NCBI GenBank assembly: GCA_014529385.2
Contig: CM043963.1
Location: 107,140,412 to 107,204,411 of the forward strand
DNA: 64,000 nt
From: Adiantum capillus-veneris
Taxonomy: Eukaryota; Streptophyta; Polypodiopsida; Polypodiales; Pteridaceae
Reading direction: 5' to 3'
Program-made: the position numbers and the translations under genes
Shown: piece by piece, positions 34,348-44,294 of the stretch
How the letters are laid out: each line of letters opens with the position of its first letter
Numbering within the stretch: position 1 is the first letter of the stretch
Notes under the pieces: generated by a model
Database searches by the model: none
What the model was told of the DNA's origin: nothing
What the model saw: the letters and a program-made list of their open reading frames with translations, nothing else

Positions 34348-35518
34348 TGTTTGTGGGTCGCCGCGATGGATGCCCATAGCATAGCTCTCACACATCAACA
34401 TAAAATATCAATATAAGGGAAGCAACCAGGATGAGGCATGAAAACTCACTAGGGTGTCATTCCTAATGAAGTGAACTCGATGAGATGCGACTACTAACTC
34501 TGCAAGCAAATCATACGCACTAAAGCCAAGTAATCTGCCTATGTCCTTCTACACAGCTCTAGAGTCATCACGCCCGTTTACCATGAAAATCATATCGGAT
34601 TCGCATGAAACTTAAAGGGGAGCTACATGGAACTATTTAGAATCTATCCTATCACTGTCACAGCATTCTTGAGAGGTACATGGATCACGATCGTTCATCC
34701 CAAAGACCGGGGGGTTCAATATGTATAAAACTACCATATCACGTGCGTTCAAGACATGTTTGTAAAACCCCTTATCTGTGAATTTTGTTAAGAATATAAT
34801 GTACCATTTTCTTTTAAAATCTGTAAGTTTTTTCAAATTTGAAAAAGTAATGCCCTTATGTATATTTATTTCTGTAAGTTTCAAGAACTTTAAATACCCT
34901 TCTGTTGAACTCACGTGACACGTTACATTTTTATTTAGTGACCTCCCCGAGTCCCAAAGTCACCAAAAACAGTGAACAGATGATTCCAAAGGGTCGTTTT
35001 AGGGTTTCTGAAGCCTCTCCTAGGGTCAAAACAACATAAAATATGCGTTTAAACACTCAAAACAACGATTTAAGGTCTCAAACGCGTAGTTGAACACCTA
35101 CACCGAATCTTGAATGCTTACACTTGAATGGAAGAGCAAAGTAAGATGAACACAATGCAATAAACGATTCTAAAGTCAGATTACTGTAGCCACAGTAGCG
35201 AAGATTACAATTTGGAGCAAGAGGAAGCTCTCAAACGTACGTTGTCTTCTTCAAAATTTGTGATAAAAGAGGATTATGTTCAAACTTACAAAACTGACCT
35301 TTATAGTTTAGGTCTTTACAAATGGCTTGTCCGGCCAAAAAGTCCTAAACTTCTAACTGGATCTCCACTATGCAAATGCTCTCGGAAAAATAATCAAAAA
35401 TTTCTTTACAAGTTCTCGGCTTAGAGAAGCTCTTTTACAAAAGAATGAGATTTCCGCAAAAATGTAGATTCCCTGAAAAATGTGACTCTTTCTCTGGAGA
35501 CCATTGCTTCATCCGCCA
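34348..35518 (-). mobile_element. GYP2 5' LTR
   Basis: Left border TGTTTGTGGG is fixed by the primer site. The right border is less sure; GCTTCATCCGCCA at 35,506-35,518 would give a TG start on the minus strand and coincides with the start of CACTA-like coding sequence. A minus-strand CTATAAAG at 35,299-35,306 could be the TATA box. A decayed palindrome D (GGTACATGGATCACGATCG) lies at about 34,675-34,693. Confidence 0.6.
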
Positions 35519-36310
35519 AACAATCTTGGATGATGAAGGCAAGAAGGTGATCTCGCGCATGCGTGGTCTTTGCTCTCAGGTGTTTAGACACTACATACTA
35601 AACACATGGAGTGAAGTACCAAGTGATTTAAAAGACAGAGTCATCAGCATGCTTCATGACGAGTTTCCCATTTCAACACGGGATGACCACTTCAATGAAG
35701 ACGTGATGAAGATTCGTATGCGCGAATACTGCAAGCACAAGTATTCCAAAATGCAAAAAGAAATTAAGCATGGATGGAATAAACCAAATTGGCTAGCCAA
35801 AGAAGATTGGAAGAATGCGAAGAAAGCAGCACGCGAGAATCTCGACAAGTGGAAGCAACAAAAGGAGACAGCCAGAGCGCGAGTAGAGGCAAGGAGTTGG
35901 CACCACTTGGGGAACGGCAAGTGGACATCATTTGAGACCGATTTTGTAAGTGTTTTCGCATTGCTCTTTAGGTTTGATAGTTTAGGGTTTAGGGGTTTTT
36001 AAATTCTAACATAATGGATTCTTTGTATGTTTTGACAGTGGTCGATGACAGACGTGACCCCACACCGTACGAGCGTGAGTACACAGGCAGGAAGGGCTTA
36101 AACGCCCTGATGGACATTCTGAGTTCTCGCGGCGGCATGGTTAGTATTAGGATTTACTCTTTTCTATTTTTTGTATTGTTTTATAAACGTCGCTATATGT
36201 TTATACTTACAGAAAGTTGTCTTATTGTTTTTTTGCGCAGAATCCGACAGATACGCCGCTTGGACGCGATGAGACGTCTGATTAGACGACGTCAATCTAG
36301 CCGTAGCTAG
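35519..36310 (+). pseudogene. CACTA-associated second gene, 3' part with two introns
   Basis: A frame from about 35,519 encodes TILDDEGKKVISRMRGLC, a basic helical region (KKAARENLDKWKQQ) and SWHHLGNGKWTSFETDF. This resembles the plant Ptta/En/Spm-type transposase-like family. A GTAAGT donor at 35,946 and a TTTTGACAG acceptor at about 36,039 bound an intron. The next exon has DPTPYEREYTGRKGLNALM and SRGGM, then a second intron (about 36,140-36,240, ending TTTTTGCGCAG) and a last exon NPTDTPLGRDETS. The 5' part is missing where GYP2 begins. The exact phase at intron 1 is uncertain. Confidence 0.7.
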
Positions 36311-36650
36311 ATAGCATTAGTTTCCTTTTGTCATAGCATATGTATCATGAGATGACGTTTATACGTCTTTTTGAAAACCATGTATATTTTCTCAATAATG
36401 ACAATAGTGTTGTAACTATTACATTTGCAAAGTTTAACAATCAAGTGATTTTGCCTATGATGTGTACAATTGTCATTGATTTACTTTCATCAATTTACTT
36501 TTGTCAGTTTTGTATCTTCATTCTGCAAACAATACTATGGATGATGGAGTTAATGGTTATATTGTCTTGTGGGTGACTACTTTGGGTCTATATCTAAGCT
36601 TGTACTTTCTTTCAAAGGTGAATCAATTAATGAAACATTCAATATGGTTG
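36311..36650 (+). other. CACTA 3' untranslated and spacer region
   Basis: T-rich DNA without a domain between the last exon and the subterminal repeats. It may include the gene's 3' UTR. Confidence 0.4.
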
Positions 36651-36653
36651 ATG

Positions 36654-36682
36654 GGTGGCAGGGCATTCAATGCCCTGCCACC
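36654..36682. repeat. Perfect 13-bp inverted repeat (hairpin)
   Basis: GGTGGCAGGGCAT and ATGCCCTGCCACC are separated by TCA. It lies 20 bp before the first subterminal repeat of the CACTA end and is followed by an A-run. Confidence 0.95.
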
Positions 36683-36689
36683 AAAAAAA

Positions 36690-36933
36690 AGTATCTCGAG
36701 CGTCGCTATGATCGTCACTATATAAGGCTCTGCAGCGTCGCTATAGGTGGCCTGTAAACGTCGCTATGATCGTTGCTATAGGTGTCGCTATATATCGATG
36801 CATATAGTGACGGTTATAGAGACACTCATAGCGACGTTCCCGTATCGACGCTCTTAGTGACGCTGGAGAGTATAAAAACCCAATATATTTCCGTCGCTGA
36901 CAGCGTCACAAGTGCACACAACCTCCTGTAGTG
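36690..36933 (+). mobile_element. Right end of a CACTA DNA transposon
   Basis: The last 17 bp, ACAACCTCCTGTAGTG read inward as CACTACAGGAGGTTGT, are a classic CACTA terminal repeat ending at 36,933. Just inside are at least eight copies of CGTCGCTAT or its complement (36,698-36,860), the subterminal repeats where such transposases bind. A 3-bp target duplication would be CAA. I do not find the matching left terminus in the window. Confidence 0.85.
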
Positions 36934-36939
36934 CAAAAA

Positions 36940-37720
36940 GATCTTTTGGAAATATGGCCAATCAAGTGTATAAGATATTTGGCTAAGATATTTTTATTTG
37001 CATGCTCAAAGATGGGAATCAAGCATGGTACAGTAGCTCAAATGTATATCTTTAAGAAAAAACAAGAAGCGTCTATGTTAGTAAAATGAGGTAGTACAAA
37101 GGCATATGTCTAGAACTGGAAACTTCAATTGAGGAGAGGCTTGTCTCATTGTTCTTTGAAGTTCTACCCAATAAGGAGTTGCATGCTATACATAATAGCA
37201 AGAAATGCACCACCTTGGAGGTGTGCATCCTGGGCTTTGTAGATTTGGGTGATAATTGTGAGATTTTTGGCAAAGAGAGCACTGTGAAGGATACATAGAG
37301 AGAGAGAGAGAATTACATCTTATGCTCCAACACAAGTAGAACCCACTATGGTAGCTCCTTTGAATGTCATAGAAAACATTTTTTTGAAAGAAATGAATGA
37401 CACAATGAGCATGCAAAGAATGTCAATGAGAGGGCCAAGACAAGGTCCACCACAAGGGCAACCCATGGGACCAATGAGGCCATCTAAATGGTATACTATC
37501 GAAGGAAAATGGATAGATGTTGACGGCCAAACACAGAAGGAGATTTTCCCAACTTTTTGTATCATTATTTTTGAAGTGGAATGACATTTTTTGTAATGTT
37601 TGAGCAGCCAATATTCTTTGTGGGAACAAGACTCTAAGGAGGAATTGTATATAAGACAATTTTTGTAACCCTAATCCAACTTTTGAATTAATCAAATCTC
37701 AAGTTTACTGTGCGATGTGT
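36940..37720 (+). other. Possible retrotransposon remnant with gag-like frame and TATA box
   Basis: Frames at 37,110-37,300 (SIEERLVSLFFEVLPNKELH) and 37,348-37,584 (RGPRQGPPQGQPMGPMRPSKWY) have a gag-like flavour: glutamine/proline-rich, after a helical part. They are followed by ATTGTATATAAG at about 37,637-37,648 and GTAACCCTAATCC, typical of an LTR promoter and R region. No second copy is present. Low confidence. Confidence 0.3.
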
Positions 37721-37721
37721 C

Positions 37722-37726
<5 letters not shown>

Positions 37727-37801
<75 letters not shown>
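37727..37801. repeat. (GA)n microsatellite
   Basis: About 75 bp of GA repeats with one AAAG interruption, ahead of the lineage B LTR end. Confidence 0.95.
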
Positions 37802-37804
<3 letters not shown>

Positions 37805-37809
37805 GTGAT

Positions 37810-38431
37810 TTCTTCTCTTCCCTACGCACTCTATGGAACCTCCATTATGAAAGCAACACCACCAATGTGTTAGCAACAGCTAGGGCTGTAATCCAACGCC
37901 AAGCTTGCATAATTTTGGTGTCGTTGCGAAGCGAGATCCTACGAGCTTCCAGCTGAGTTTTCTTGCAAACCATGTGTCCATTTGGTGGTTTCCATAAACC
38001 TATGGGTTCACGGGGAGTAGAGCTACGGATTAGGACCACACAAATTGAAAAGTGGTGACCTACATTTTGTTGCCTGTCTTTATACACAATTGTCGCACGA
38101 TGTGGTTTGAGGTAGGATATCAAGTCAGAGTCCATAGGGTAATGACCTGTTGATGAGGAGAGCGTTTCCTATGAGTTTCGTGACTTTTCAAATGTGTTTG
38201 GTCTAGTTTCGGATAGCATGAGCATCATAGGTTGAGTTGCTTTCACTAGTGTATAGAACATTTAGATTTGATTTCCTTGAGTAGATATTGTCTTAGAAGG
38301 TCAAGAAGGTGATTTGACATCCATCTCCTTGTTTCCATGCGCCTACGGGTTAAGCTTCATCCTTGGCTGACACAGAGTTTTTGGTTTTGTTCTCGCTATT
38401 CTATCGTCCGCTTGCGGAATATCCGCCAACA
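37810..38431 (+). mobile_element. Lineage B LTR, 3' part
   Basis: The right border is fixed by the primer site that follows (ATCCGCCAACA at 38,421-38,431, then TTGGCACC). The left border is not visible. No second copy to compare. Confidence 0.45.
37845..38135 (-). other. Unknown 96-codon minus-strand frame
   Basis: Encodes a basic segment (KTQLEARRISLRNDTK) followed by WITALAVANTLVVLL, a possible membrane helix, and a stop. No family is recognised. It overlaps the region expected to be the lineage B LTR, so it may be a chance frame. Confidence 0.25.
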
Positions 38432-38432
38432 T

Positions 38433-38455
38433 TGGCACCGCTGCCACGGACGAGA
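38433..38455 (+). other. Lineage B primer-binding site
   Basis: TGGCACCGCTGCCACGGA followed by CGAG matches the tRNA-Asp complement at 14 of 18 bases. The differences are all transitions. It marks a plus-strand gypsy element. Confidence 0.75.
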
Positions 38456-39400
38456 GCCCTAGATAGATGACCTTAGACCAGTCCTATGATGTGAAAGTCC
38501 CTCTGGTTTGCCAGAGTATTCTTTTTATCTTAGTTTATCTAGGATCCATAGAGAGGTTCTAGGGAGCGTGTGTATTGCCTTGGTCACCTGTGTAGATGGT
38601 TTTTAGTTTAGATTTGTATATGTTTTAGTGTTTGAGTGGTTGATGAGGTGATAAAAGCATTAGCTAGTTAGTGTGTGGCAATTAAGTGTTTTTCTACTCA
38701 CAATTTCAAAATCCCATTTTTATGTTTAGGAGTAGCTTAAGATAGATGACTTGATCTTGATCTAGAGTTGTCCATCAATGAAGATTTTCTTGGTTTGTTT
38801 GTTTGCATTGAAATCTTGGAAATAATTTGATTCTTAGTCAAAACAGTGCAAAAACAAAGTTCACAAAAAAAGGTTTCGCATGGCTGAAGGTGGTTGAGAA
38901 CATAAGAAGGTATTTGGGAGGGTATTGCACATAAAAATCTCAAATCTGCAAAGTTAGACATCATACTCAAGGGCTAAAAAGAGACCAAAATTGTGAAAAT
39001 TGACTGTACCAGTGTGTTCAAAAGGGTCATTATATCCTAGTAGCACCTTCAGTCGGAAGTTTTGGCATAGAGTTTGGGACCAAAAGCCAAAAGATGGAGT
39101 GTTTGTGACTGAAAAAGCAAAAACTTGTGTTTGTGAACACTTTTGAGCTTTAAATTTTGTTTAAATACATGTACAGGTTGTTGATAATAAGGGAAACTTA
39201 GAATAGAAACAGATCTGAAATTTGAGATGATAGACATCATACGCGTATGGGTATTGACCTGCATATCTAACATCACCAAAGCACTTGGAAGGTATTTCTA
39301 AGCTTGATTGCAAGATTTCACATCATTTGGACACCCAATCTAACATTTAAAGAGAATTTTGCAGATTCTAGCCAATAACAACGAAAACTGGTGAATTGGT
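38456..39400 (+). mobile_element. Lineage B leader, first part
   Basis: Non-coding, downstream of the primer site. It contains a half palindrome B (ACATCATAC at 38,958-38,966) and a 12-bp perfect one inside the partial copy at 39,234-39,249, 276 bp apart. Both follow the phrase AATCTG(C/A)AA. The same leader seems to resume at about 43,490 after 4 kb of other DNA. Confidence 0.6.
39234..39249. repeat. Palindrome B, partial copy
   Basis: ACATCATACGCGTATG retains the whole left arm and core; CATACGCGTATG (39,238-39,249) is perfect. The right arm decays into GGTATTG. Confidence 0.85.
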
Positions 39401-40640
39401 GTAAAATTGACATCAAAAGCTGATTTTAAGCACATATATTTTGTGTACACGTAGAGGGGTTATACAAATTGGCAAGCGAGTATTTTCGAGCAATGAAATA
39501 ATCAAGCAAATCCTTTAAGACATTCTTTATTACGAAGAGCACAAAGGGGAAGGGTTCCATATGTTTTTCTTACTCACAAGATAGAGTAACTATTAGAGTT
39601 ATTCATCGAAGTCATTCATCGAAGTGTAAAATGGTGTCTCAGAGTAACAAGTGATCAACCCCAACCAAGGGCCTAAGAAGTGTTAGAAAAAAAAACCCAA
39701 GGTCCAACATATTTTAACCAACTAAAGTTAAAAAATCCCAATTAAATTTTGACCTTGCCTTTAAACAACCACAAAATTTACACAACTTTTAGTGTAATTA
39801 TCGGCAAAAGCTTCAAATTTTGACCTAAAATTTAGGAGAATTTCAAGTTTGCCCTTATTTTCACTAAATTGGATAAATTTCCTTTCCTAGTCTTGCATTG
39901 CCTAAGCATTAATGAACAAAACGTATTTAATTAGTAGCTGAGAGCACCTAGCATGTGAGAGCTTTCCTTGTCGTTTGCAGACAAGCTAGATTAAAGAAGT
40001 TATTATAATATATGATTTCTTGAGCTTGTGTGGCGGCGGTGCATATCTTAAAGACAATCTATCCTAATGGCTCGAACTCACACACTCGTGACATATCATG
40101 ATTAATGCCGAACTCACATAACAACTCAGGCAATCACATGAGTTGCTACAGAAGTGTAGCCATGAAAATGAAAAAACTTGCATGTCTTCTTGCATAACAC
40201 AAGATTATCAATTGCTTGTCTGTCCCCCCGCCTCACCCAATATTCCTTGTCTACGTGGACTGGCGTTCTCCTTCAGGCTTTCCCGGTAAACGAATGGTGT
40301 TAAACCGTTGGTGTCTTGTTCAATTCTTCCAGTTCTTTCTTTTAAATCATTGGATCCTCTTTATATCGTAATGGCACACACACATTTATTCAGAGATGAG
40401 CCACCTAGGCATCCCCCTCTCACTACACTCAATCCTCTACATATGTTCAGATTGTACAACTGGGAAAGGTTTAACATCTACTTGGAATTTTGCATGAAAA
40501 TTTTTGTGAGGTTATGGAATTATTAGTCATCTACGCCATTCGAGTCTGCATGAGCGCTGTCGTTAATTATGCATGCAACACAAACATCCACTAGTTTTCC
40601 TATCCACCTCAACCTTGGAATTTTCAGCATCGTCCTACAG
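39401..40640. other. Unassigned stretch
   Basis: No domain, RNA gene or repeat recognised. Probably the inner part of the DNA inserted in the lineage B leader, or its continuation. Confidence 0.45.
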
Positions 40641-40643
40641 AGC

Positions 40644-40794
<151 letters not shown>

Positions 40795-40821
40795 CCAACA
40801 ACACCATCTGATTGCCTTCAG

Positions 40822-40823
<2 letters not shown>

Positions 40824-40865
<42 letters not shown>
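40824..40865 (+). repeat. 42-base G homopolymer
   Basis: An uninterrupted run of 42 G, then GAGAGAGAGA. Such runs form G-quadruplexes and are also error-prone in assembly, so the exact length is uncertain. Confidence 0.9.
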
Positions 40866-40866
<1 letters not shown>

Positions 40867-41449
40867 GAGAGAGAGAACAATGCAAGGGATTGTGTGACTA
40901 CAATCAAGTACCTTCAATCACGGTGGTTCACCCTCAAAACCTCAATCTCAATTTATCTGTGTGCGGCATAGCACGCTTGAGTGTTTCTCCCTACTCTGCT
41001 GCTGCAACCATTCCGCGCCAGCACGGACTGGTTGCAGTAGCAAACCAGTGCGGATAGGGTCGTTTTAAAAAAATTAACATTTGAGAAAATGAGTTGAACT
41101 TGGTTCGATTCCAGGCTTTTGTGAATGGTTTGTTTTTTGTTGTAAAATAAAATTCATTAATTGGAACATCGCCTCTCCCTCACCTCCTCTTGCTTCCATC
41201 ACCTCACCCTTGCAGGTTTGCTGCCTCCGATCCTCTCCTAAAACATTCCCTTCTCCACAAAGGTGTTGCCTCGCAGGCCTTCTGCATTTTGATCGGACCC
41301 TAGATACTGCTTTTGCTTGCATTGCAATTGGCAACACTAGCCCGTGCAAGCAGGACGCGTTCTCCAAGATCCCCTGGCGGTGAAGGTGAAGGCATAGATG
41401 ATTGCTTCCTTCGACGCATGCCCATAACAGAGACAAATGTGGCATGCAA

Positions 41450-41455
<6 letters not shown>
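40866..41455 (+). repeat. Tandem unit 1 of a 0.6-0.65 kb repeat
   Basis: Starts after a GA patch with ACAATGCAAGGGATTGTGTG and ends GGCATGCAAAAAGAAAGAG. It contains a hairpin (40,998-41,041), a Pol III B-box-like GGTTCGATTCC (41,103-41,113) and TTGCTTCCATCACC-type sequence. It matches 41,539-42,130. Confidence 0.92.

Positions 41456-41538
<83 letters not shown>
41456..41538. repeat. (GA)n microsatellite between tandem units
   Basis: About 83 bp of GA. Both tandem units begin and end at GA tracts, so unequal exchange at the tract probably made the duplication. Confidence 0.97.
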
Positions 41539-41542
<4 letters not shown>

Positions 41543-42125
41543 CGTAGGGGATTATGTGGCTGCAATCGAGTACCTTCAATCACGATGGTTTGCCCTCAAC
41601 CCCTCAATCTCAGTTCAACATAACACTCTCGAGTTGCTCCCTAGTCTGCTACTGCAACCATTCCGCGCCAACGCGGACTGGTTGCAGTAGCAAACCAGTG
41701 CGGGTACGGTCGTTTTAAAAAAATAGCATTTGCAAAAATGAGTTGAACTTGCCAACTTGGTTCGATTCCAGACTTTTGTGAATGGTTTGTTTTTTTGTTG
41801 TAAAATAAAATGCATTAACGGAACATGCTTCCCTGCAGTCATCGCATCTCCCTCACCTCCTCTTGCTTGCATCACCTCACCCTTACAGGTTTGTTGCCGC
41901 TCCCAAAACATTCCCTTCTCCACAAAGGCTGTGCCTCGTAGGCTGGCTACATTTTGATGGGACCCTAGCTATTGCTTTCACTTGCATTGCAATTGGCTAC
42001 ACTAGCCCGTGCAAGCTATGGCCAAGTAGGACGCGTTCTCCAAGATCCCCTGACGGTGAAGGTGAAGGCATAGGTGATTGCTTCCTTCGACGCATGCCCA
42101 TAACACAGACAAATGTGGCATGCAA

Positions 42126-42160
<35 letters not shown>
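41539..42160 (+). repeat. Tandem unit 2 of a 0.6-0.65 kb repeat
   Basis: A diverged copy of 40,866-41,455, ending in a short GA tract. It contains the better version of the hairpin (41,648-41,691) and GGTTCGATTCC at 41,759-41,769. No open frame of note. Confidence 0.92.
41648..41691. repeat. 44-nt near-perfect hairpin
   Basis: GCTACTGCAACCA pairs with TGGTTGCAGTAGC (13 bp). After one mismatch TCCGCG pairs with CGCGGA across a CCAA loop. The other unit has the same hairpin with two changes (40,998-41,041). Thirteen bases into the right arm begins AGCAAACCAGTGCGG, a weak A-box-like sequence. Confidence 0.9.
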
Positions 42161-42161
<1 letters not shown>

Positions 42162-42527
42162 GAGATAGGCCCTGCTTGGCCCGGCCTAGCCGCTTGGAGG
42201 GAGAGATAAGGCATTGGATTCCACAATAGTTTTCATCCACGTGTGTGGGTGGAGAGAGGACAAAACTATGCCTTGCCTTTTCCTTCTAAAATTAATGTTT
42301 TTATTTTTATTTTATTTCAAATTGGTACTCCTACCATTTGCACCTACAATTGCTGCGTTTTGCCCATTTGCTGATTTCTGTCCATAGAATCACGCCCACG
42401 CAATCAGGCTCATGCTAAATATCACACTCTCAAGGATGTGGGATCCATGAGAGCCTATCATGTAGCCGCGAGGACAACCTACTTAGTAGATTAACCGGTC
42501 AGGTTCTACCAGAAGTGTTTGAACACA

Positions 42528-42632
42528 GGCTACAAATGAGTACGAACTCTGTTCAACACAGCTCGAAATTCGAACCAGGGTGGGCTACGAATGAGCACGA
42601 ACTTTGTTCAGCATGAGTCGGGGTTCGAACCT
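42528..42632 (+). repeat. Two-copy 54-bp tandem repeat
   Basis: GGCTAC(A/G)AATGAG(T/C)ACGAACT(C/T)TGTTCA(A/G)CA is present at 42,528 and 42,582, each ending near TTCGAACC. No function assigned. Confidence 0.85.
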
Positions 42633-42639
42633 ACACACT

Positions 42640-43480
42640 CGATTCATTCTAACATTGTATACCCCATAGCGTTCATGACGTTCGCTTACATTCCGATATT
42701 TATCCTAAGTCACAGACGATAGTACTCTAACATATTGGAGGGACATTGGATTGTAGCCACAGACGTCAGCATGTAGAAGAAATAATTCTATTGTACCTTT
42801 GTTCCTGTTATGGTTGCTCTTGTTTGCATGTTGTTGCAAAAGATTTGACAAGATTTGGAAGCTATAAATCACCATTCTCTGAGCTAGGACTAAAAGATTC
42901 TTTCAATCTTGGCCTAGATATCCTGGGCTTAGATGATTCTCTAGTTGTGCAAAGACCTTTGGTGTTTTTAACAATGAGAGCACTCATATTATAGAAGCTT
43001 TGAAGAAATTGTTGCGTCATTACTTTATCTCTGCATCGAACAGAAAAATGTACCTGAAACCTGGGCCTTTCCTGCCCAAAAGAACTTGCATTTGGCTCTG
43101 GGTCATATCATTTCTGTCTAGTAATCTCATAATAGACTCGTTAGGCAAGAAGTTGTCCTCCAAGAAAGTGGTTCCAAAAGCAAAATGATCAAATAAATGC
43201 AGCCTTTTGGAGGTCCCTGCAAGGCACCTCTTCAAGATTTAATTTATCCTTACATTTTCAATTAGAAGGGCTTGGAGAATTAAGAAGCAACTTAGAAGCC
43301 GATGTTGCAGAAGCTTCCAACAAACTTAAGCGAGACAAGAAGTCTTGACTTGAACTTTTGGTAATTACAAAACTGGAGCTTGTCAAAAAATTTGTCAGCT
43401 ATTTTTGAGAGGATGGAATCGAATTGTATATGTTTCAAGTATGAAGAGATTGCTTGTCTCAGGTATTCAATTTTCATAAT
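42640..43480. other. Unassigned stretch
   Basis: Short frames on the plus strand (for example LGLKDSFNLGLDILGLDDSL at about 42,880-42,940) suggest a decayed coding region. No family is recognised. Confidence 0.35.
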
Positions 43481-43688
43481 AGTTCTAAAATCTCATTTTT
43501 TGTCGATTGAGTGTTAGGTTTATGGTAGTGAAAGTAATGTGCATGGCATAATGTTTTTCTTTCACCATTGTTGTTGTTGTATCAATTTGCTCGAATTTTT
43601 ATTCGCTCGGTTTTTTTGCTCGGTGATTAGAAACCCCCACATAGAGGAGAACCTTGGGCAGAAACAGAAGTTCAATCTGAGAAAAAAG

Positions 43689-43708
43689 ACATCATACGCG
43701 TATGATGT
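43689..43708. repeat. Palindrome B, perfect 20-bp copy
   Basis: ACATCATACGCGTATGATGT is a perfect palindrome with an ACGCGT core. Followed by GTTTTGGCCC. Confidence 0.97.
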
Positions 43709-43907
43709 GTTTTGGCCCAGAATAGACGCAAATTGTACAAGTGAGTGTTCCCTAGTGTCCTAGAGCATTAAAGGAGTCCATGGCCTAAATTTCATTGCAT
43801 GTGGACCAAATTTTGAGCTTGAAAAGACCAAGAAACAGTCCAGACATTGATTTCCTTAAGTGGTGGACTACCTCTGGAGCAAGATTCATCTCATTTGGAG
43901 CAAAACC

Positions 43908-43927
43908 ACATCATACACGTATGATGT
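43908..43927. repeat. Palindrome B, copy with decayed core
   Basis: ACATCATACACGTATGATGT differs from the perfect copy only in the core, CGCG to CACG. The outer arms are still fully complementary. Confidence 0.95.
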
Positions 43928-44036
43928 GTTTTTTGCAATTTCAAACATTTTTTGGAATTTTGACTATACATTGGTGTATAAGCACACCATTCTAAGCACA
44001 AATCTGCAAAAAATTCTTCATTCTGAGCAAAAAGAC

Positions 44037-44048
44037 CATACGTGTATG
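44037..44048. repeat. Palindrome B, short copy
   Basis: CATACGTGTATG keeps the inner arms with a CGTG core, followed by ATATGTTTTTG as in the other copies. Confidence 0.8.
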
Positions 44049-44099
44049 ATATGTTTTTGACCCTGGTGACTCCAAATTCTAAATTTGTGCATACCCTAG

Positions 44100-44290
44100 T
44101 ATATTACACAACAAAAATGAAGGCATGTCATAAGGAATTTACTCCAACTTTGGGAATGATCAACCTTAATATTTTTGTGCAAGGATTTCCCTGCCCATGC
44201 ACATTTATCTGCATTTCAGATGCGCACGTGAATGAATACATGGTACTAGGAGTTCCATGGATGAGAATGTATAAAGTTGTCCAAGATTGA
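44100..44290 (+). pseudogene. Relic of the second retropepsin-like domain (lineage B)
   Basis: The frame encodes GMINLNIFVQGFPCPCTF and NEYMVLGVPWMRMYKVVQD, then a stop. GYP2's post-integrase domain reads VNLPINIDGNSCPHQF, then LCLGVPWMRTYNAVTE and a stop. The shared CP..F and LGVPWMR.Y..V words and the same ending show common origin. The active-site half (DTG) is absent here. Its position right after leader palindromes implies that most of the element between leader and 3' end has been deleted. Confidence 0.65.
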
Positions 44291-44294
44291 GTTG

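Larger units (their letters stand above)
25496..35518 (-). mobile_element. GYP2: Ty3/gypsy element of lineage D, nearly complete pol
   Basis: Minus-strand element in the order LTR (34,348 to about 35,518), primer site, leader with palindromes, gag, protease, RT/RNase H, two zinc domains, integrase, a second protease-like domain, polypurine tract (25,497-25,508). It has no second RNase H, so it is not a typical Tat element. The tRNA-Asp primer site and RT wording (FAWSYKDLKG) put it in the non-chromovirus branch of plant gypsy elements. It is flanked on both sides by CACTA-type sequence. The 3' LTR to the left of 25,496 cannot be aligned with the 5' LTR by eye. Confidence 0.82.
43485..44060 (+). 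mobile_element. Lineage B leader, second part
   Basis: Three palindrome B copies lie at 43,689-43,708, 43,908-43,927 and 44,037-44,048, each after a (C/T)TGAG.AAAA or GGAGCAAAA phrase and before TGTTTT. Spacing 219 and 125 bp. Same word as in 38,956-39,249, so the same lineage. Confidence 0.7.

Noticed and set aside
35975-36000. Interstitial telomere repeat (TTTAGGG)
   Set aside because: Only one or two imperfect units inside an AT-rich intron; likewise CCCTAATCC at 37,668.
41103-41113. tRNA gene suggested by GGTTCGATTCC
   Set aside because: No acceptor, D or anticodon arms can be drawn around it; kept only as a B-box-like word.
42560-42632. tRNA T-loop words TTCGAACC
   Set aside because: They are part of a 54-bp tandem repeat without cloverleaf potential.
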